A stretch of 64,000 bases of DNA, taken from the NCBI RefSeq assembly GCF_000708205.1, contig NW_014575558.1, forward strand, positions 971,146 through 1,035,145, given 5' to 3'. The DNA comes from Mixia osmundae IAM 14324 (taxonomy: Eukaryota; Basidiomycota; Mixiomycetes; Mixiales; Mixiaceae). Numbering within the stretch: position 1 is the first letter of the stretch; every line of letters begins with the position of its first letter. The translations under genes and the position numbers were made by a program. Under the pieces are notes generated by a model. That model made no database searches and was not told where the DNA came from. It saw only the letters and a list, made by a program, of their open reading frames with translations. Of the stretch, positions 28,459-38,943 are shown one piece after another.

Positions 28459-30289
28459 ATGGTCGAAGATCTCTCGCTGCCCAAGCTGGAGCCAGGCAAG
28501 ATCACAGTAGCGGGCTACCTGCTCAGACGAATCCATCAGCTCGGTTGTCGGCAAGTGCTATCAGTTCCCGGCGACTTTACCCTCGCATTCCTCGATTATG
28601 TCGTTGATCCGTCGAGTGGACTGGAGTATGTCGGGTGTGCCAACGAGCTCAACGCTGCCTATGCAGCAGATGGTTATGCCCGCGTCAAGCAAGGTCTAGC
28701 AGCTCTCGTCACTACATTCGGCGTCGGAGAGCTGTCTGCGCTCAATGGCATCGCGGGCAGTTACAGCGAGCACTTGCCTGTTCTACACATTGTCGGCGCA
28801 CCCTCGACAAAGTTGCAGGGCAATCACGCCCTCCTGCATCACACGCTTGGTGATGGGCGCTTCGACGTCTTTTCCACGATTGGCAAGCTCGTCACCTGCT
28901 CGAGCGCCATACTCGGTGCAAAATCGCTTGCGAGTCCGAGCTCGATCAGTGCAGAGATCGACCGAGTTCTCGTCGAGATGATGACCGAATGCAGACCGGG
29001 ATACATCTCATTGCCGACGGACCTTGTGCCTCTTCAGATCGATGCTAAGCCACTCGAAGACGAATTGACGCCACAAAGCATTCATAAACACCTCACGACG
29101 TCCAGTGTGTCCGAAAAGGTAGATGCTGTCGTATGCACTGATCATGCAGGCTGACATGAGCGTGCAGATGGAAGACTTTGTGGTCAATGAGATTGGCAAG
29201 CTTTTCAAAGCTTCGCAACGCCCCATCGTACTCATCGATGCATGTGCGGTACGGTTCGGCGTACAGGATCTGGCTAAGCAGCTCATCGAAGCAACGGATA
29301 TCACATTCTTCACCACGCCTATGGGCAAATCTGCCATCAGAGAAGATCATCCTCAGTTCGGGGGCGTGTATGCAGGCGCGACATCCGAGGACAGCGTGCA
29401 AGCTCATGTAGAGCAAGCTGATCTAACAATCTCCTTGGGCGAAGTCCTGTCTGACTTCAATTCTGGCTCGTTCACGTATAACATCCGGCCTGATCAAGAG
29501 GTTAAGCTACATCATGGATACACGCAGATCCAATACGCCACTTACAAGGATGTCGGCTTTCACACGATTCTACCCAAGCTGATCAAATCACTGGGCGCGA
29601 TAGCAAAGTCTACAAAGAAAGAAAAGATTCCTCGACCAGAGAATGCCGGTCAGGTGCTCGAGCAACCCAAAGAGAACTCGGAGATCATTTCGCAAGATTA
29701 CTTCTGGCCCACAATGGGCAAGTTCTTTCAGGCAGGCGACATCATCATCGGCGAAACTGGCACTTCTTCCTTCGGGCTACTCGACGTTCAATTTCCGCCA
29801 GACGCGGTGTTTGTGTCTCAAGTCTTGTGGGGCAGCATTGGCTACACAGGAGGCGCCGTACTCGGTTGCTCGCTAGCTGCAAGAGAGTTAGGCAAGAAGC
29901 AGCGGACTTTGCTCTTCATAGGCGATGGCAGCTTGCAGCTGACAGCGCAGGAGTTCAGCACGGTCATTCGCCAGGATCTTCATCCCATCATCTTTGTGCT
30001 GAACAATGATGGCTATGCGATCGAGCGCTTCATACATGGCATGGAAGCCAAGTACAACGACATTCAGGGCTGGCAGTGGCAAAAGCTGCTAGAGCTTTTC
30101 GGACCAAAGGCAGGCAAGACGACCTCAGTGCGGGTTTCGACACGCACAGAGCTCGAGGCGCTCATAGCAGACGCATCGTTCGCTACGCTCGAGCAAACCC
30201 GTCTGGTCGAGGTCATCTTGCCCAAGTGTGACGCACCTCGCGCGCTAAGAAAGCAAGCCGAGCTGACCGCCAAAGCCAACGCGGACTGA
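28459..30289 (+). CDS. PDC1: Pyruvate decarboxylase
   Basis: Thiamine-diphosphate enzyme that turns pyruvate into acetaldehyde and CO2, the entry to ethanol fermentation. 593 residues from exons 28459-29118 and 29168-30289 with one 49-nt intron. Catalytic features are intact: Glu63 in ANELNAAYAADGYARV, the His-His pair at 127-128 (NHALLHHTLGDG), and the ThDP-Mg motif GDGSLQLTAQEFSTVIRQ ... NNDGYAIE at about 472-500. Length is slightly above the yeast enzyme. Indole-pyruvate decarboxylase is a close alternative but less likely given the HH/E pattern and full-length match. Confidence 0.93.
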
Positions 30290-30345
30290 TTACACAACAA
30301 CCTAGACGCGCCCTCTGTATCGATACACACATATGCATTTGCTCG

Positions 30346-31959
30346 TTATGCAAAGTAAAACTGATCGTTCTTCTTGCGCGACTGCACCTCGAGAATGCCG
30401 CTGAGGTAATGCTCGTGATTCAGTGCCGTAGCGCCTTCTCGGAGCGCGATCATGCCTGCCTCGACACAGACTGCTTTGAGCTGCGCGCCATTCATCTGTA
30501 GCACCCAAGACGTTTAGTCTTGCCACCTCAGGGCAGCCAGAGACTGACCTCATCTGTACTCCTCGCGAGCTCTTCGAAGTTTATGCGATTGCTGAGTGAC
30601 ATCTTTCGAGAGTGGATCTACTCGTCCTGTGAGCACGTGTGTGCGCAGACGTCCGAGTAACGTGCCTCTAATATTCTCGCCCGCGCTTCCTCAGTCGGCA
30701 AGGGGAACTCAATCTTGCGGTCTAATCGGCCAGATCGCAAGAGCGCCGGATCGAGGATGTCAATCCGATTTGTGGCTGCAATGACCTGCTCGCGTGACCG
30801 TGTGAGCTCATGTCGGCGCTTTCGAGGACAGGTACTGGCCTTGATGCGATCATCGCTACCGAAGCCGTCGAGCTGATTAAGCAGCTCGAGCATGGTTCTT
30901 TGCACTTCACGATCGCCTGATTTTTCGCTGTCGAACCGCTTGGTACCTATCGCATCGAGCTCATCGATGAAGATGATAGCTGGCGCCTTTTCTTTCGCAA
31001 GCTCGAAAGCGTCTCTGACGAGTTTTGCACCATCGCCGATGAACATCTGCAGCGGATATCAGCCTGTCAAGACAGCCAGCTGATCACAGCACTTGCCTGG
31101 ACGAGAGAAGGTCCAGCGAGCTTGAGAAAGAAAGCATCTGCTTGTGCGGCACATGCACGAGCGAGCAAAGTCTTGCCTGTGCCGGGCGGTCCGTACATGA
31201 GACAGCCTTTGGGGGCTTTGATGCCGAGTGCCTTGAACTTTTCTGCAGACTTCATGGGCATGACGATGGCTTCGACGAGCTCCTCGATCTGCTTGTCCAG
31301 GCCACCGATGTCTGTGTACGCCTCTGTGGGCTTCTCATCGACCTCCATAGCTTTGACGCGCGAGTCATATTCTGATGGCAGTGTGTCGAGGATGAGGTAC
31401 GAATCCTTCTGGACGCCGACAAGATCGGACGGCTTGAGCTTGTTGGGGTCGACGAGACCGACGAGGGGCAGGAAGATCGTCTGACGGGTGGATGTTTTGA
31501 CTACGGCACATTTGCCTTTGACGGTAGAGTCGAGGTCTACGTTCGCCCCGTCATTCTCCTCGTCCCCATCTGGGTTGATCTCGAGCAGCTGTCGGTGATC
31601 GTGGATGTTAGCTTGCGACCGTAGCCCTCACAACATCAATGGCTTGCCTCCACAACATTGGCGACAAGATAAGGCAGTTGCTTGTTGTTCTTGATCTTGT
31701 CAAAGTTGTCGGCCAGCTTGAGCTGCATCTCCTTCTGTGTATGCCTGAGACGGCCCTGCTCTGATCTCATGACCTATGTGATGGCCTGTCAGCCTTGCAG
31801 AACACAAGATGATCCTGACGTGAGGCGCACTTTGATGTCATTGTCGATGAGGCGCATGCGGGTAGCAATCTCATCCGCAGAGGCGTCCAGGATCTCTTGA
31901 GGCAGCTCTTCTTCCTCTGGCTTGTCTGTCGCCATCTTCTCGCCCTCCTCTGCCGCCAT
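30346..31959 (-). CDS. RPT5: 26S proteasome regulatory ATPase Rpt5
   Basis: AAA+ subunit of the 19S base that unfolds substrates and gates the 20S core. Several exons give [20 protein letters not shown], a coiled-coil and OB region ([30 protein letters not shown]), then [19 protein letters not shown], Walker A GPPGTGKT, Walker [24 protein letters not shown], and the arginine finger region [13 protein letters not shown]. The C-terminus is DQFYFA, so the last three residues are YFA rather than the usual hydrophobic-Tyr-X gate-opening motif. The introns around 30600 and 30810 were not worked out base by base. Confidence 0.93.
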
Positions 31960-32315
31960 GGTGGCCTGACCAAGCTCGAGACGATGACGCGGCTTTGACG
32001 CTGTGACGGCGGTCGGCTGCTGAGTTTGCCTGAGGGGACAGATCTGCTGACAGCTGACCGATCAGTCAGGCTCGCATCTGCTTATGCGCCTCTGCAGAAC
32101 ACGTACGAGGTAGTCTTGTGCGGACTTGAGTCAATCGCTCGACTCGGCCGACTCGACTGGACGCGAGAGAACGCGCACCGTCAAACGGGCTGCACATGAC
32201 AAGTCGTGCTCAGTTTCAGGGGCTATCAAAGCATGCTCGAGGTGCCCGCAGAGAGCGACGATCTACTGCACTTATAGTTGCGTGCAATATACAGCACACA
32301 TCTGAGCAAGAGCAA

Positions 32316-32963
32316 TTACCAATACAACCGATGCGCGGGACATTCGTAGCCGCCAGGATTGTTCTGCAGCAAGGCAGGGTCAGCATCGGACATGCAGATC
32401 GCAAAGATTGACACGTACATGCAAGTACTTTTGGTGATAGTCTTCTGCATCCCACCATGGTCCTGCCGGCGTGATTTCTGTGACGACGGTCTTGCCTGAT
32501 TGGAGATCGCGTTAGCACGAGGCTCTCGAGGATGATGGACTGCCGCAGACTGACCCTTCCAATGCTTGGCCTGTACGTCTGCCTTGACCTTCTCGGCAGT
32601 CTTGGCTTGCTCGTCAGAGTGAGTGTAGACGGCAGACCGATACTGAGTCCCGCGATCGCCACCTTGCCTGTTCAGCGTCGTCGGGTCGTGCATCCTGAAA
32701 TGGAACGTCACGAGCTCCTCGTAGCTGACTTTGCTAGGATCAAAGGTGATCTGGAGCGCCTCTGCATGTCCCGTCGTGCCCGAGCAGACCTCTCTGTAGC
32801 TTGGCGATGTCGAGCTCTCCTTGCCACCACAATATCCGACCTTCATGGAGTCGACCTTGCTGCCATAGTGCTTGGCAAACATGTGCTCTGTTCCCCAGAA
32901 GCACCCATTGGCGACTGTACAGAGCTCCTTGCCGGATCTGTGCTTGCGGTCGGCCATCAGCAT
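32316..32963 (-). CDS. MXR1: Peptide methionine-(S)-sulfoxide reductase (MsrA)
   Basis: Repairs methionine-S-sulfoxide in proteins. The catalytic GCFWG motif sits near residue 20 (VANGCFWGTEHMF), followed by VGYCGGK, CSGTTGHAEALQI, FHFRMHDPTTLNRQGGDRG and YRSAVY. Two introns (GTCAGT...AATCAG and GTACGT...CTGCAG) then give TPAGPWWDAEDYHQKYL and NNPGGYECPAHRLYW. The ATG at 32963 yields a compact cytosolic form. The frame stays open upstream to an ATG at 33227, adding an Arg/Ser-rich, acid-poor stretch that could be a mitochondrial presequence. Confidence 0.9.
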   Translation of the reverse strand: MLMADRKHRSGKELCTVANGCFWGTEHMFAKHYGSKVDSMKVGYCGGKESSTSPSYREVCSGTTGHAEALQITFDPSKVSYEELVTFHFRMHDPTTLNRQGGDRGTQYRSAVYTHSDEQAKTAEKVKADVQAKHWKGQSAAVHHPREPRANAISNQARPSSQKSRRQDHGGMQKTITKSTCMYVSIFAICMSDADPALLQNNPGGYECPAHRLYW

Positions 32964-33256
32964 TGCGCTTGTCCAGCTGACCAACGAGCCACGCACGGCG
33001 CTTGTGAAGCCATCGTTGCTGCCTGAAGATGCGGTGTACTCGTATGAGATGCTTGTGAAAGACCGAAGATGAGACCACCGAAGCGCTTGAGCATGCGAGA
33101 GTAGACTTGATCTCGTGAGGCGACCCGGCCGATGATGACGAGTTGTCTTGCCACTCTGTCTTGACGCGTCGTTGACCACGCTCGCTGCCCGTGCCACTCT
33201 GCCTGGAGCTCGCGTAATTCCGGTCATACCCCCTGGATGATCCTCTCAATCGACCG

Positions 33257-34045
33257 ATGACGGACGATGTGGACGACATCGGCGCTCAGTGTGCACTGCC
33301 GACTTGCCGCACACTGGACTGGCTGCCCATCGCATGTACTGCATGTCAGCTGAGGTTCTGTCGTCACCACGCAGCGCGTGATGATCACGGATGTCCTGCT
33401 GACATCCCGGTAGCGCGTGTCGGTCCAGCTGTAGGGCCATCCTTCGCAGAACTCTTGCCGGACCGACAAGCGGGTTATGCAGCCATAGATGCCAAGCGCG
33501 AAGTTGCCATGAGCTCCAAAGAAGAGCGTTCTCGCAAGGCCAGAGATCTCATCGCAAAGAACTTTGCACGTGCAAGCCCGTCGACCGTTCAGCCAAAGCC
33601 TGCTGTCAAGCGCAACGCCGTCATTGAGCGTATGCGACTTAAAGGCAAGGCCGTTCCTGGCGATCTCAACAAGCGCGCCGTAGCCGAGCAGGACAGGGTC
33701 TACTTTCTCGCGCGCTGCCATACCTCTGCAGGATCAAGCGAGAGCAAGTCTGTATGGCTAGACGAATCAACTAGCATCGGCCGGTCACTCGATCTCATTG
33801 CAGCTGCTTTCAAAGTACACAATGTCAACCACCAGACGAGTGACATCAGCCTGCGTCTGGCGCTCTTCAAACCGTCAGATCTCCCACGCTCGCTCGGAGA
33901 TCCTTTCGCGAGCGCTCAAGGCAGCATCGTCACCGCTATGTCTTCCACACTCAGCAGTGTGTTCGAGCCCGGAGAGCTCAGCAAGACGTCTTGGATGCCC
34001 GAGCTGTGGCTTGTACGTGGCACGAGTCTGGCATCATCGATATGA
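33257..34045 (+). CDS. CUZ1: Cuz1-like AN1 zinc finger protein
   Basis: 262 residues in one exon. The AN1-type finger at about 10-50 has the spaced Cys/His set (CALPTC ... CTACQLRFCRHHAARDDHGC). A basic linker follows, then a C-terminal ubiquitin-like segment (VYFLARCH ... IGRSLDLIAAAFKVHN ... LRLALFKPSD). This order matches yeast Cuz1 and animal ZFAND1, which link Cdc48 and the proteasome during arsenite stress. It is divergent from the MsrA gene. The Cuz1 assignment rests on domain order rather than close identity. Confidence 0.82.
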   Translation: MTDDVDDIGAQCALPTCRTLDWLPIACTACQLRFCRHHAARDDHGCPADIPVARVGPAVGPSFAELLPDRQAGYAAIDAKREVAMSSKEERSRKARDLIAKNFARASPSTVQPKPAVKRNAVIERMRLKGKAVPGDLNKRAVAEQDRVYFLARCHTSAGSSESKSVWLDESTSIGRSLDLIAAAFKVHNVNHQTSDISLRLALFKPSDLPRSLGDPFASAQGSIVTAMSSTLSSVFEPGELSKTSWMPELWLVRGTSLASSI

Positions 34046-35600
34046 TTCACGCAAGCAACGTCAGCCAGCTGGGCATTACAAAAAACGACATTGAGCAACA
34101 CGGCAGAAGGACCTTCGCGCGCGCCACTAGACTTCCGAGCGAGCAAGGATTGACCGTCTGTCTGTCAGCTTACGTAAACTCTGCGCACTTATTACCGAAG
34201 ACATGCTGCTTTGGGCACAGAGCAAGCTAGGGGTCCGACACAGCTCAAGATCATGATGATCTGAACGCGCGATACAATGGTGCGAGACTAGTCCGAATGC
34301 GATTGGACTGCCCCGCGTCTACAATACACTGCGGTCTCACTGAGTCTCACTGAGTAGCCAGAGATTATTGCAAGCCTTTTGATACATATGTCTCAGTGAT
34401 GCTAATCTGATGAGAGTATGTGTGAAGTAAATTCACTCGTCTTTTGAGATAAACTTCAACATTCGACCGTCAGCCTCACCGCGAGCCTATTTGGGTTTGC
34501 CCCGCACGCTTGCTGAGAAGGTTCGGATCCTTTTGAGGACGACTGTTCCCGGCACCTTGGCCCGAGGCGAACTCATCTTCGCTGATGGCCTCGGAGGTCG
34601 AGTCACGTGTCATGGAGTTTTTGACGCGTCAAATATTTTCGACGCCATGTGCGGTAAAAGAGATCACCAAAGTCACAATGGGCTGTATGGTTCTTGCTAG
34701 CGGTTTATAGCATCTGGACGAATTTTGGTACTCTTTTGCTCTAAACTCAGTGTACAAGAAGAACATGCTCAAATATGCACGATGCAGGCTTTTGAGAAAA
34801 TCTCTGAGATGAGCCTTGTCCGTACGGCTGTAGGCACCACAACGTCATACAACATTCTCAGCGAAGTTTCAGGTCATTTAGAGCCTGCGAAATTTGGTGT
34901 TGTTAACAAGTGACTCGATCCAGTGACGTGGCAGTTCTCGACCGCTGTCGCGCCAGGTGCCCCGTAGACGCCTCCCCGCCCACAAGATTGCCCCTCAATT
35001 CCGCGGGATTGCCCCTCAGTTGTCGGATAGAGTTTCGCTGCGTCAGGAAGAGAAGGCAAATTGCCAGGAACATCGGTCGCACATTCATGTAAAACGTGAA
35101 GATTGTCAGACTTGATATGACATGACAGTCTTCATGGCATCAGATCGATACTTCACTCATCTGCGTTTGTCGACATCACACCTTTAGCGAGTCGACATGG
35201 CTCCTTGTTCTCAGATGCTGGCTCAAGTTTCGAGAGAGTCTGGGCAGGATTCCGATGGCATTCTGCACATGTATCCTCAAAACACCTCCACTGAACCTCT
35301 GCACGCCCGTCCACAATGCTCAAAATCACAACTACGAGCTCACAAATGGCTGCTCTGTCTCTCCCCGTGGCGAAGGAAACGCTGCACATAGCCATACTGG
35401 ACAGCGAGAACACGCAGGAAATGGTCTGCAGGCTCGAGACGGGAATGCTCTCCAACCTGGTAGCAGCCGCCTCGGCGCAGCTGACCTCTCTGTGGCGCAC
35501 TGTTGCCAGGTCATAATGCTTTTGGTCTCGCTCGACGTACAACAAGCTCTGCAATCACTACATGCGGATATGACCGATATCAATACAACCCTATGCGCCT
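34046..35600. other. Gene-poor spacer with AT-richer composition
   Basis: About 1.5 kb with no supported gene, the longest such gap here. It is richer in A and T than its surroundings. It contains a 12-mer repeat (GATTGCCCCTCA at 34986-34997 and 35007-35018), a tandem TCTCACTGAG near 34333-34352, and a CACGTG box at 34604-34609. Short frames have no start context or signal peptide. I found no tRNA boxes, transposase or clear terminal repeats. Confidence 0.4.
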
Positions 35601-36265
35601 CTTGCACTGTCGAGATTGGATTCCAATCGAGATGGATGGTTGCTGTTGTGGCCGCCGTACGACTGCTCGTGTATGGCATGCAGGCACTCACCAACCCTGC
35701 TCGAACGCCACGATGGAGTGTCTTGCACGAGCTACGGTTACTCAATGCAGCGCGCTGAGCTCTGCCAATCCGAGACGAAGCCATCGTCATGACACTGCAA
35801 CGGACACTTTTGAGCTGCAATACGCCTACGGCCGTTGGGGTGTGATCCAGTCAACGGGCACAGAAGAGCGCGACTTCAATCTCTGCCCGTCACAGAGTCT
35901 ACAAAAGCTCGATCCTGAGTACATCATGCAGATCACGTACATCCTGCCCTGTCTAAGTTGCAATGGCGAGCTTTGGCTCCGGAGCAATGTCAGGCAAAGC
36001 ATTGCCAAATTCGCCACAAACATTCATACTGGAGATTGCCCATTGTCATCAGAATGCCATCAGCTTGGCTGGCTTCACGCTTGACTCTGACACAGTGAGC
36101 CTCCGATATGGACATCTGTTGCTTAGGTTGATCTGAATGGCAGGATTGGACGGTCCTCCCTGCGCGATGGCCTGGTGTCAAGCATCTGGCGGGAGTCAGG
36201 CCACGTCTGCAGGTCAGATGACGGGTTTCGTGGTCGCAAATTTGCATTTCCCCACTGGCGACTCG
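35600..36265 (+). CDS. Secreted protein, third member of the 4.5 kb family (tentative)
   Basis: Approximate span. A likely signal-peptide exon starts near 35638 (MVAVVAAVRLLVYGMQA). A better supported exon at about 35800-36000 encodes DTFELQYAYGRWGVIQ, YIMQITYILP and LSCNGELWLRSNV, and a later one QDWTVLPARWPGVKH. These align in order with the 4.5 kb gene (SFEVLRKGPFKVV, ACTGELGT, DWTLVPWPPE). I could not fix all splice sites, so it could be a decayed copy. It lies next to the gene-poor spacer. Confidence 0.45.
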
Positions 36266-36477
36266 CTCGAGCGTAACATATGCTTCGACAATGCGACCAA
36301 AGCAATCAGATCCATGTCCGTTTGGCGAGCTATCGTGCTTGGCTACAAGTGGCAGATCTCGGATACAGTGTAAGCTCGACTACCTGTTCGCTTCATCTAC
36401 AGTTCCCAATTTGATCGTACGGACGAGCGGCGAACGCATATCATCGCCCTGTCTTCCACCTCTGACTGAGAGCGGTA

Positions 36478-37236
36478 CTATGCAATCTGAGGCGCAGGCG
36501 GGGGAGTCTTGCAGCCTGAATATGTAGTGGCGAGTTCGAAGACGGGCTGCGGCGAACGGATGGGACATGCGCCGTTGCCTGCACACCCGTGAGTTCCATC
36601 TTCAAGATGATATTGAAGCATGACGACCTTTCTGAGGGATGAGCTTTGCGCACTCGCCCCGTTCGCCTTCATCCTTTTTTCGGTAGAAGATCTCGTCGTA
36701 GTCGCAGCTCCAGCGAGCCTTCTGATCGTCGTATCTGAAGTCACCTGTGGCATGGCTCAGGCTGTCAGAAGATGATGGGCAGCGACGGGAGACTGACGAT
36801 CCGTGAGGCCCACATGAACGATAACCTCGTGGTAGACACGACAGCAGCGCTGTAGAATCGGCCAAGCGGGAGCAATCGGATTGGGCAGCAGCGTCATCGT
36901 CATGCGCTGGCTGACTTCGTATACGGCGTGCGATGGGTCGCCCTGTAGGAGTTGCGCACGGCATTTCACACTGCGGCCCTTGGGGCTCTCTTGGCATGTC
37001 GCTCCCCTCTTCAGCGTGGGATGGTTTGGCTTAAGTGAGATCATCACGACTGTTGGGTCTAAGAAGGCTTGCAGCGAGACCGGGTAGAACAGCGGGCCGA
37101 GCGAGGGCACAGGATCGCAGTAAACTGAGGTACGAGGCACGTAATCGCAGTAATTCCTCGTGGCGGCGGTGTGCGGAGCTAGCGCTGACGGTGCTTGATG
37201 ATGCAAGAGAAGCAGTACGTAGAGGAAGGCAATCAT
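36478..37236 (-). CDS. Secreted 12-Cys family protein (dispersed member)
   Basis: Signal peptide MIAFLYVLLLLHHQAPSALA at 37236. The long first exon runs through YCDYVPRTSVYCDP, TCQESPKGRSVKC, SHAVYEVSQRM and ILQRCCRVYHEVIVHVG. Intron 2 (GTCAGT...CCACAG) leads to DFRYDDQKARWSCDYDEIF and GECAKLIPQK; a further GT-AG intron gives GNGACPIRSPQPVFELATT and SGCK. The central block (SHAVYEV ... RCCRVYH) replaces the array's SPSxxxYxVDA ... DCCDLRW. It faces the sugar transporter across about 190 nt. Confidence 0.7.
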
Positions 37237-37428
37237 GTCTGGCCGATGCGCAAGGCTCGAGGCAGACTGAGAGGGCCGCAGGTCTGCACTGTGACACGTG
37301 ACGCGTGACATTGAGCGAGCTCAGGCTGACACAGAGAGACTCAAGCCTCACTGATCCTCGACCGATAGACCATCACAGGGGCCTGAACGAAGCCCGCTTC
37401 GGCTCACCTGGCTCTGAGCTCGTGCAGC

Positions 37429-38905
37429 ATGACTGCGCTTGCATTCCCGATAGCTATCATCTGTCTTGCCAGCTTTCAGTACGGCTACCACATCTCAGCT
37501 CTCAATTCGATACACGGCGCATTGACATGTCTGGACCGATCGGGACCTGTAGACTCGGCCGTCGACTGGCTACCTACCTGCATCCCCATGACCAATGTCG
37601 AATTTGGCATCATCACATCTGCCTATACGCTCGGTGGGCTCATAGGCAGCCTGTTAGCTGGCAAGCTCGCTAACTCGCATGGCCGAAAAAGGTCCACTGT
37701 CTATGCGGCCCTCTTCGTCATCGTTGGCAGCTTGCCTATGACGCTGCCAATCTCTGTCTGGATGATCGCTTTCGGGCGCGTACTCGTTGGCGTTGGCTGC
37801 GGCATGTCGACCGTACTTGTGCCGATGTACCTCTCAGAGATTGCGCCGTCCAAGATGAAAGGCAAGATCGGCATCATGACGCAGCTGTCTATAGTCCTCG
37901 GCATCTTTGCAGCTCAGGCCCTATCCTTGCCTTTCGTCGGACCTGGCCAATGGCGCTACATACCCTTTATCAGTGGGATCATTGCTCTCATTCAGGTCGG
38001 CGATCTTTCCTTGCTGAACGTATCACGCACAGCTCAGCAGATTCGCAGATACTCTTGATGGCATCAGTCGCGGAATCACCCAAGTGGCAAGCGCAACAGG
38101 ACGAGCTGGCTCGCAAGACTTCCTCTACCCTCATAGGGCCCCAAGCGAGCGATCCTCTCTTGGGCGAGCAAGACGCACTCGAAGGCGCCAAGCCGGATCG
38201 ATACGTTCCTTTGAGCGTCCCGGAGCTGCTTAAGAGCGGCGAGCCTGCCGTCAGAAACGGCAAGTGGTTCGTAGCATTTATCTCTGCAGGCCAGCAGGTT
38301 TCTGGCGTCAATGCCGTGCTCTACTATTCGACTTCGATTCTCATGACGGTCATGCCTACAAATGCCAAGTACATCGCCTTGCTCGTCACAGCGGTCAACG
38401 TTCTGATGACATTCCCGTCGATTGTTCTCATCGACAACATGGGTCGTAAGCCGCTCTTCTTGCTATCCTCGATCGGCATGTGCATTTCCTCGCTCGTGCT
38501 GGCCATGGCAATCAATCACAGTCTCAGTGCGTTCGCCAGCATCTTCATCATCACTTTTGTGTCCAGCTTCGCTATCGGTCTGGGTCCTTTGCTGTTCATT
38601 CTCGTTGGCGAGGTCGTGCCGGAGCACGTAAGCATCTATGTCTGTCCTCTAGCAGTAGTGTGGGCTGATCGAGCAACCAGGCATCTGCTGCCGCAACCAG
38701 TTTCGGACTCGCTGTCAACTGGACATCAAACGCGCTGATTGGCCTCACTTTCCTGCCCCTTCGCGACGCATTGTCTGGTTCAGCGGGCGGTGGGCCAGGT
38801 ACGGGCAACGGCCAGGGCAACGTCTTCTTCATATTCACCGGCACGATGCTCATCCTCACCCTCGGCGTTGCGCGGTGGTATCACCCGGATAGCACAGAAA
38901 TCTAG
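37429..38905 (+). CDS. MFS sugar transporter-like protein
   Basis: 456 residues from exons 37429-37995, 38049-38627 and 38681-38905, all phases consistent. Sugar-porter features: FQYGYHISALN in TM1, GSLLAGKLANSHGRKR (the GRK loop after TM2), PMYLSEIAPSKMKGKIG (PESPR-like loop region), AESPKW, GQQVSGVNAVLYYSTSI in TM7, and DNMGRKPLF in the TM8-9 loop. About 12 membrane segments are present. Length and loops recall vacuolar/endomembrane members such as yeast Vps73/YBR241C, but substrate and location are inferred only. It ends 38 nt from the convergent guanine deaminase. Confidence 0.85.
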
Positions 38906-38943
38906 ATTCATAATCTGGCATCGCAGTGGCGAGCCATGCCGCA

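Noticed and set aside
34900-35100. Possible solo LTR in the spacer (TGTTGTTAACA start, nearby repeats).
   Set aside because: No matching far end, no target-site duplication and no coding remnant seen; reported only as an unusual spacer.
35153-35554. Minus-strand frame of 133 codons in the gene-poor spacer.
   Set aside because: No start context, domain or splice support, and overlapping plus-strand frames of similar length suggest chance openness.
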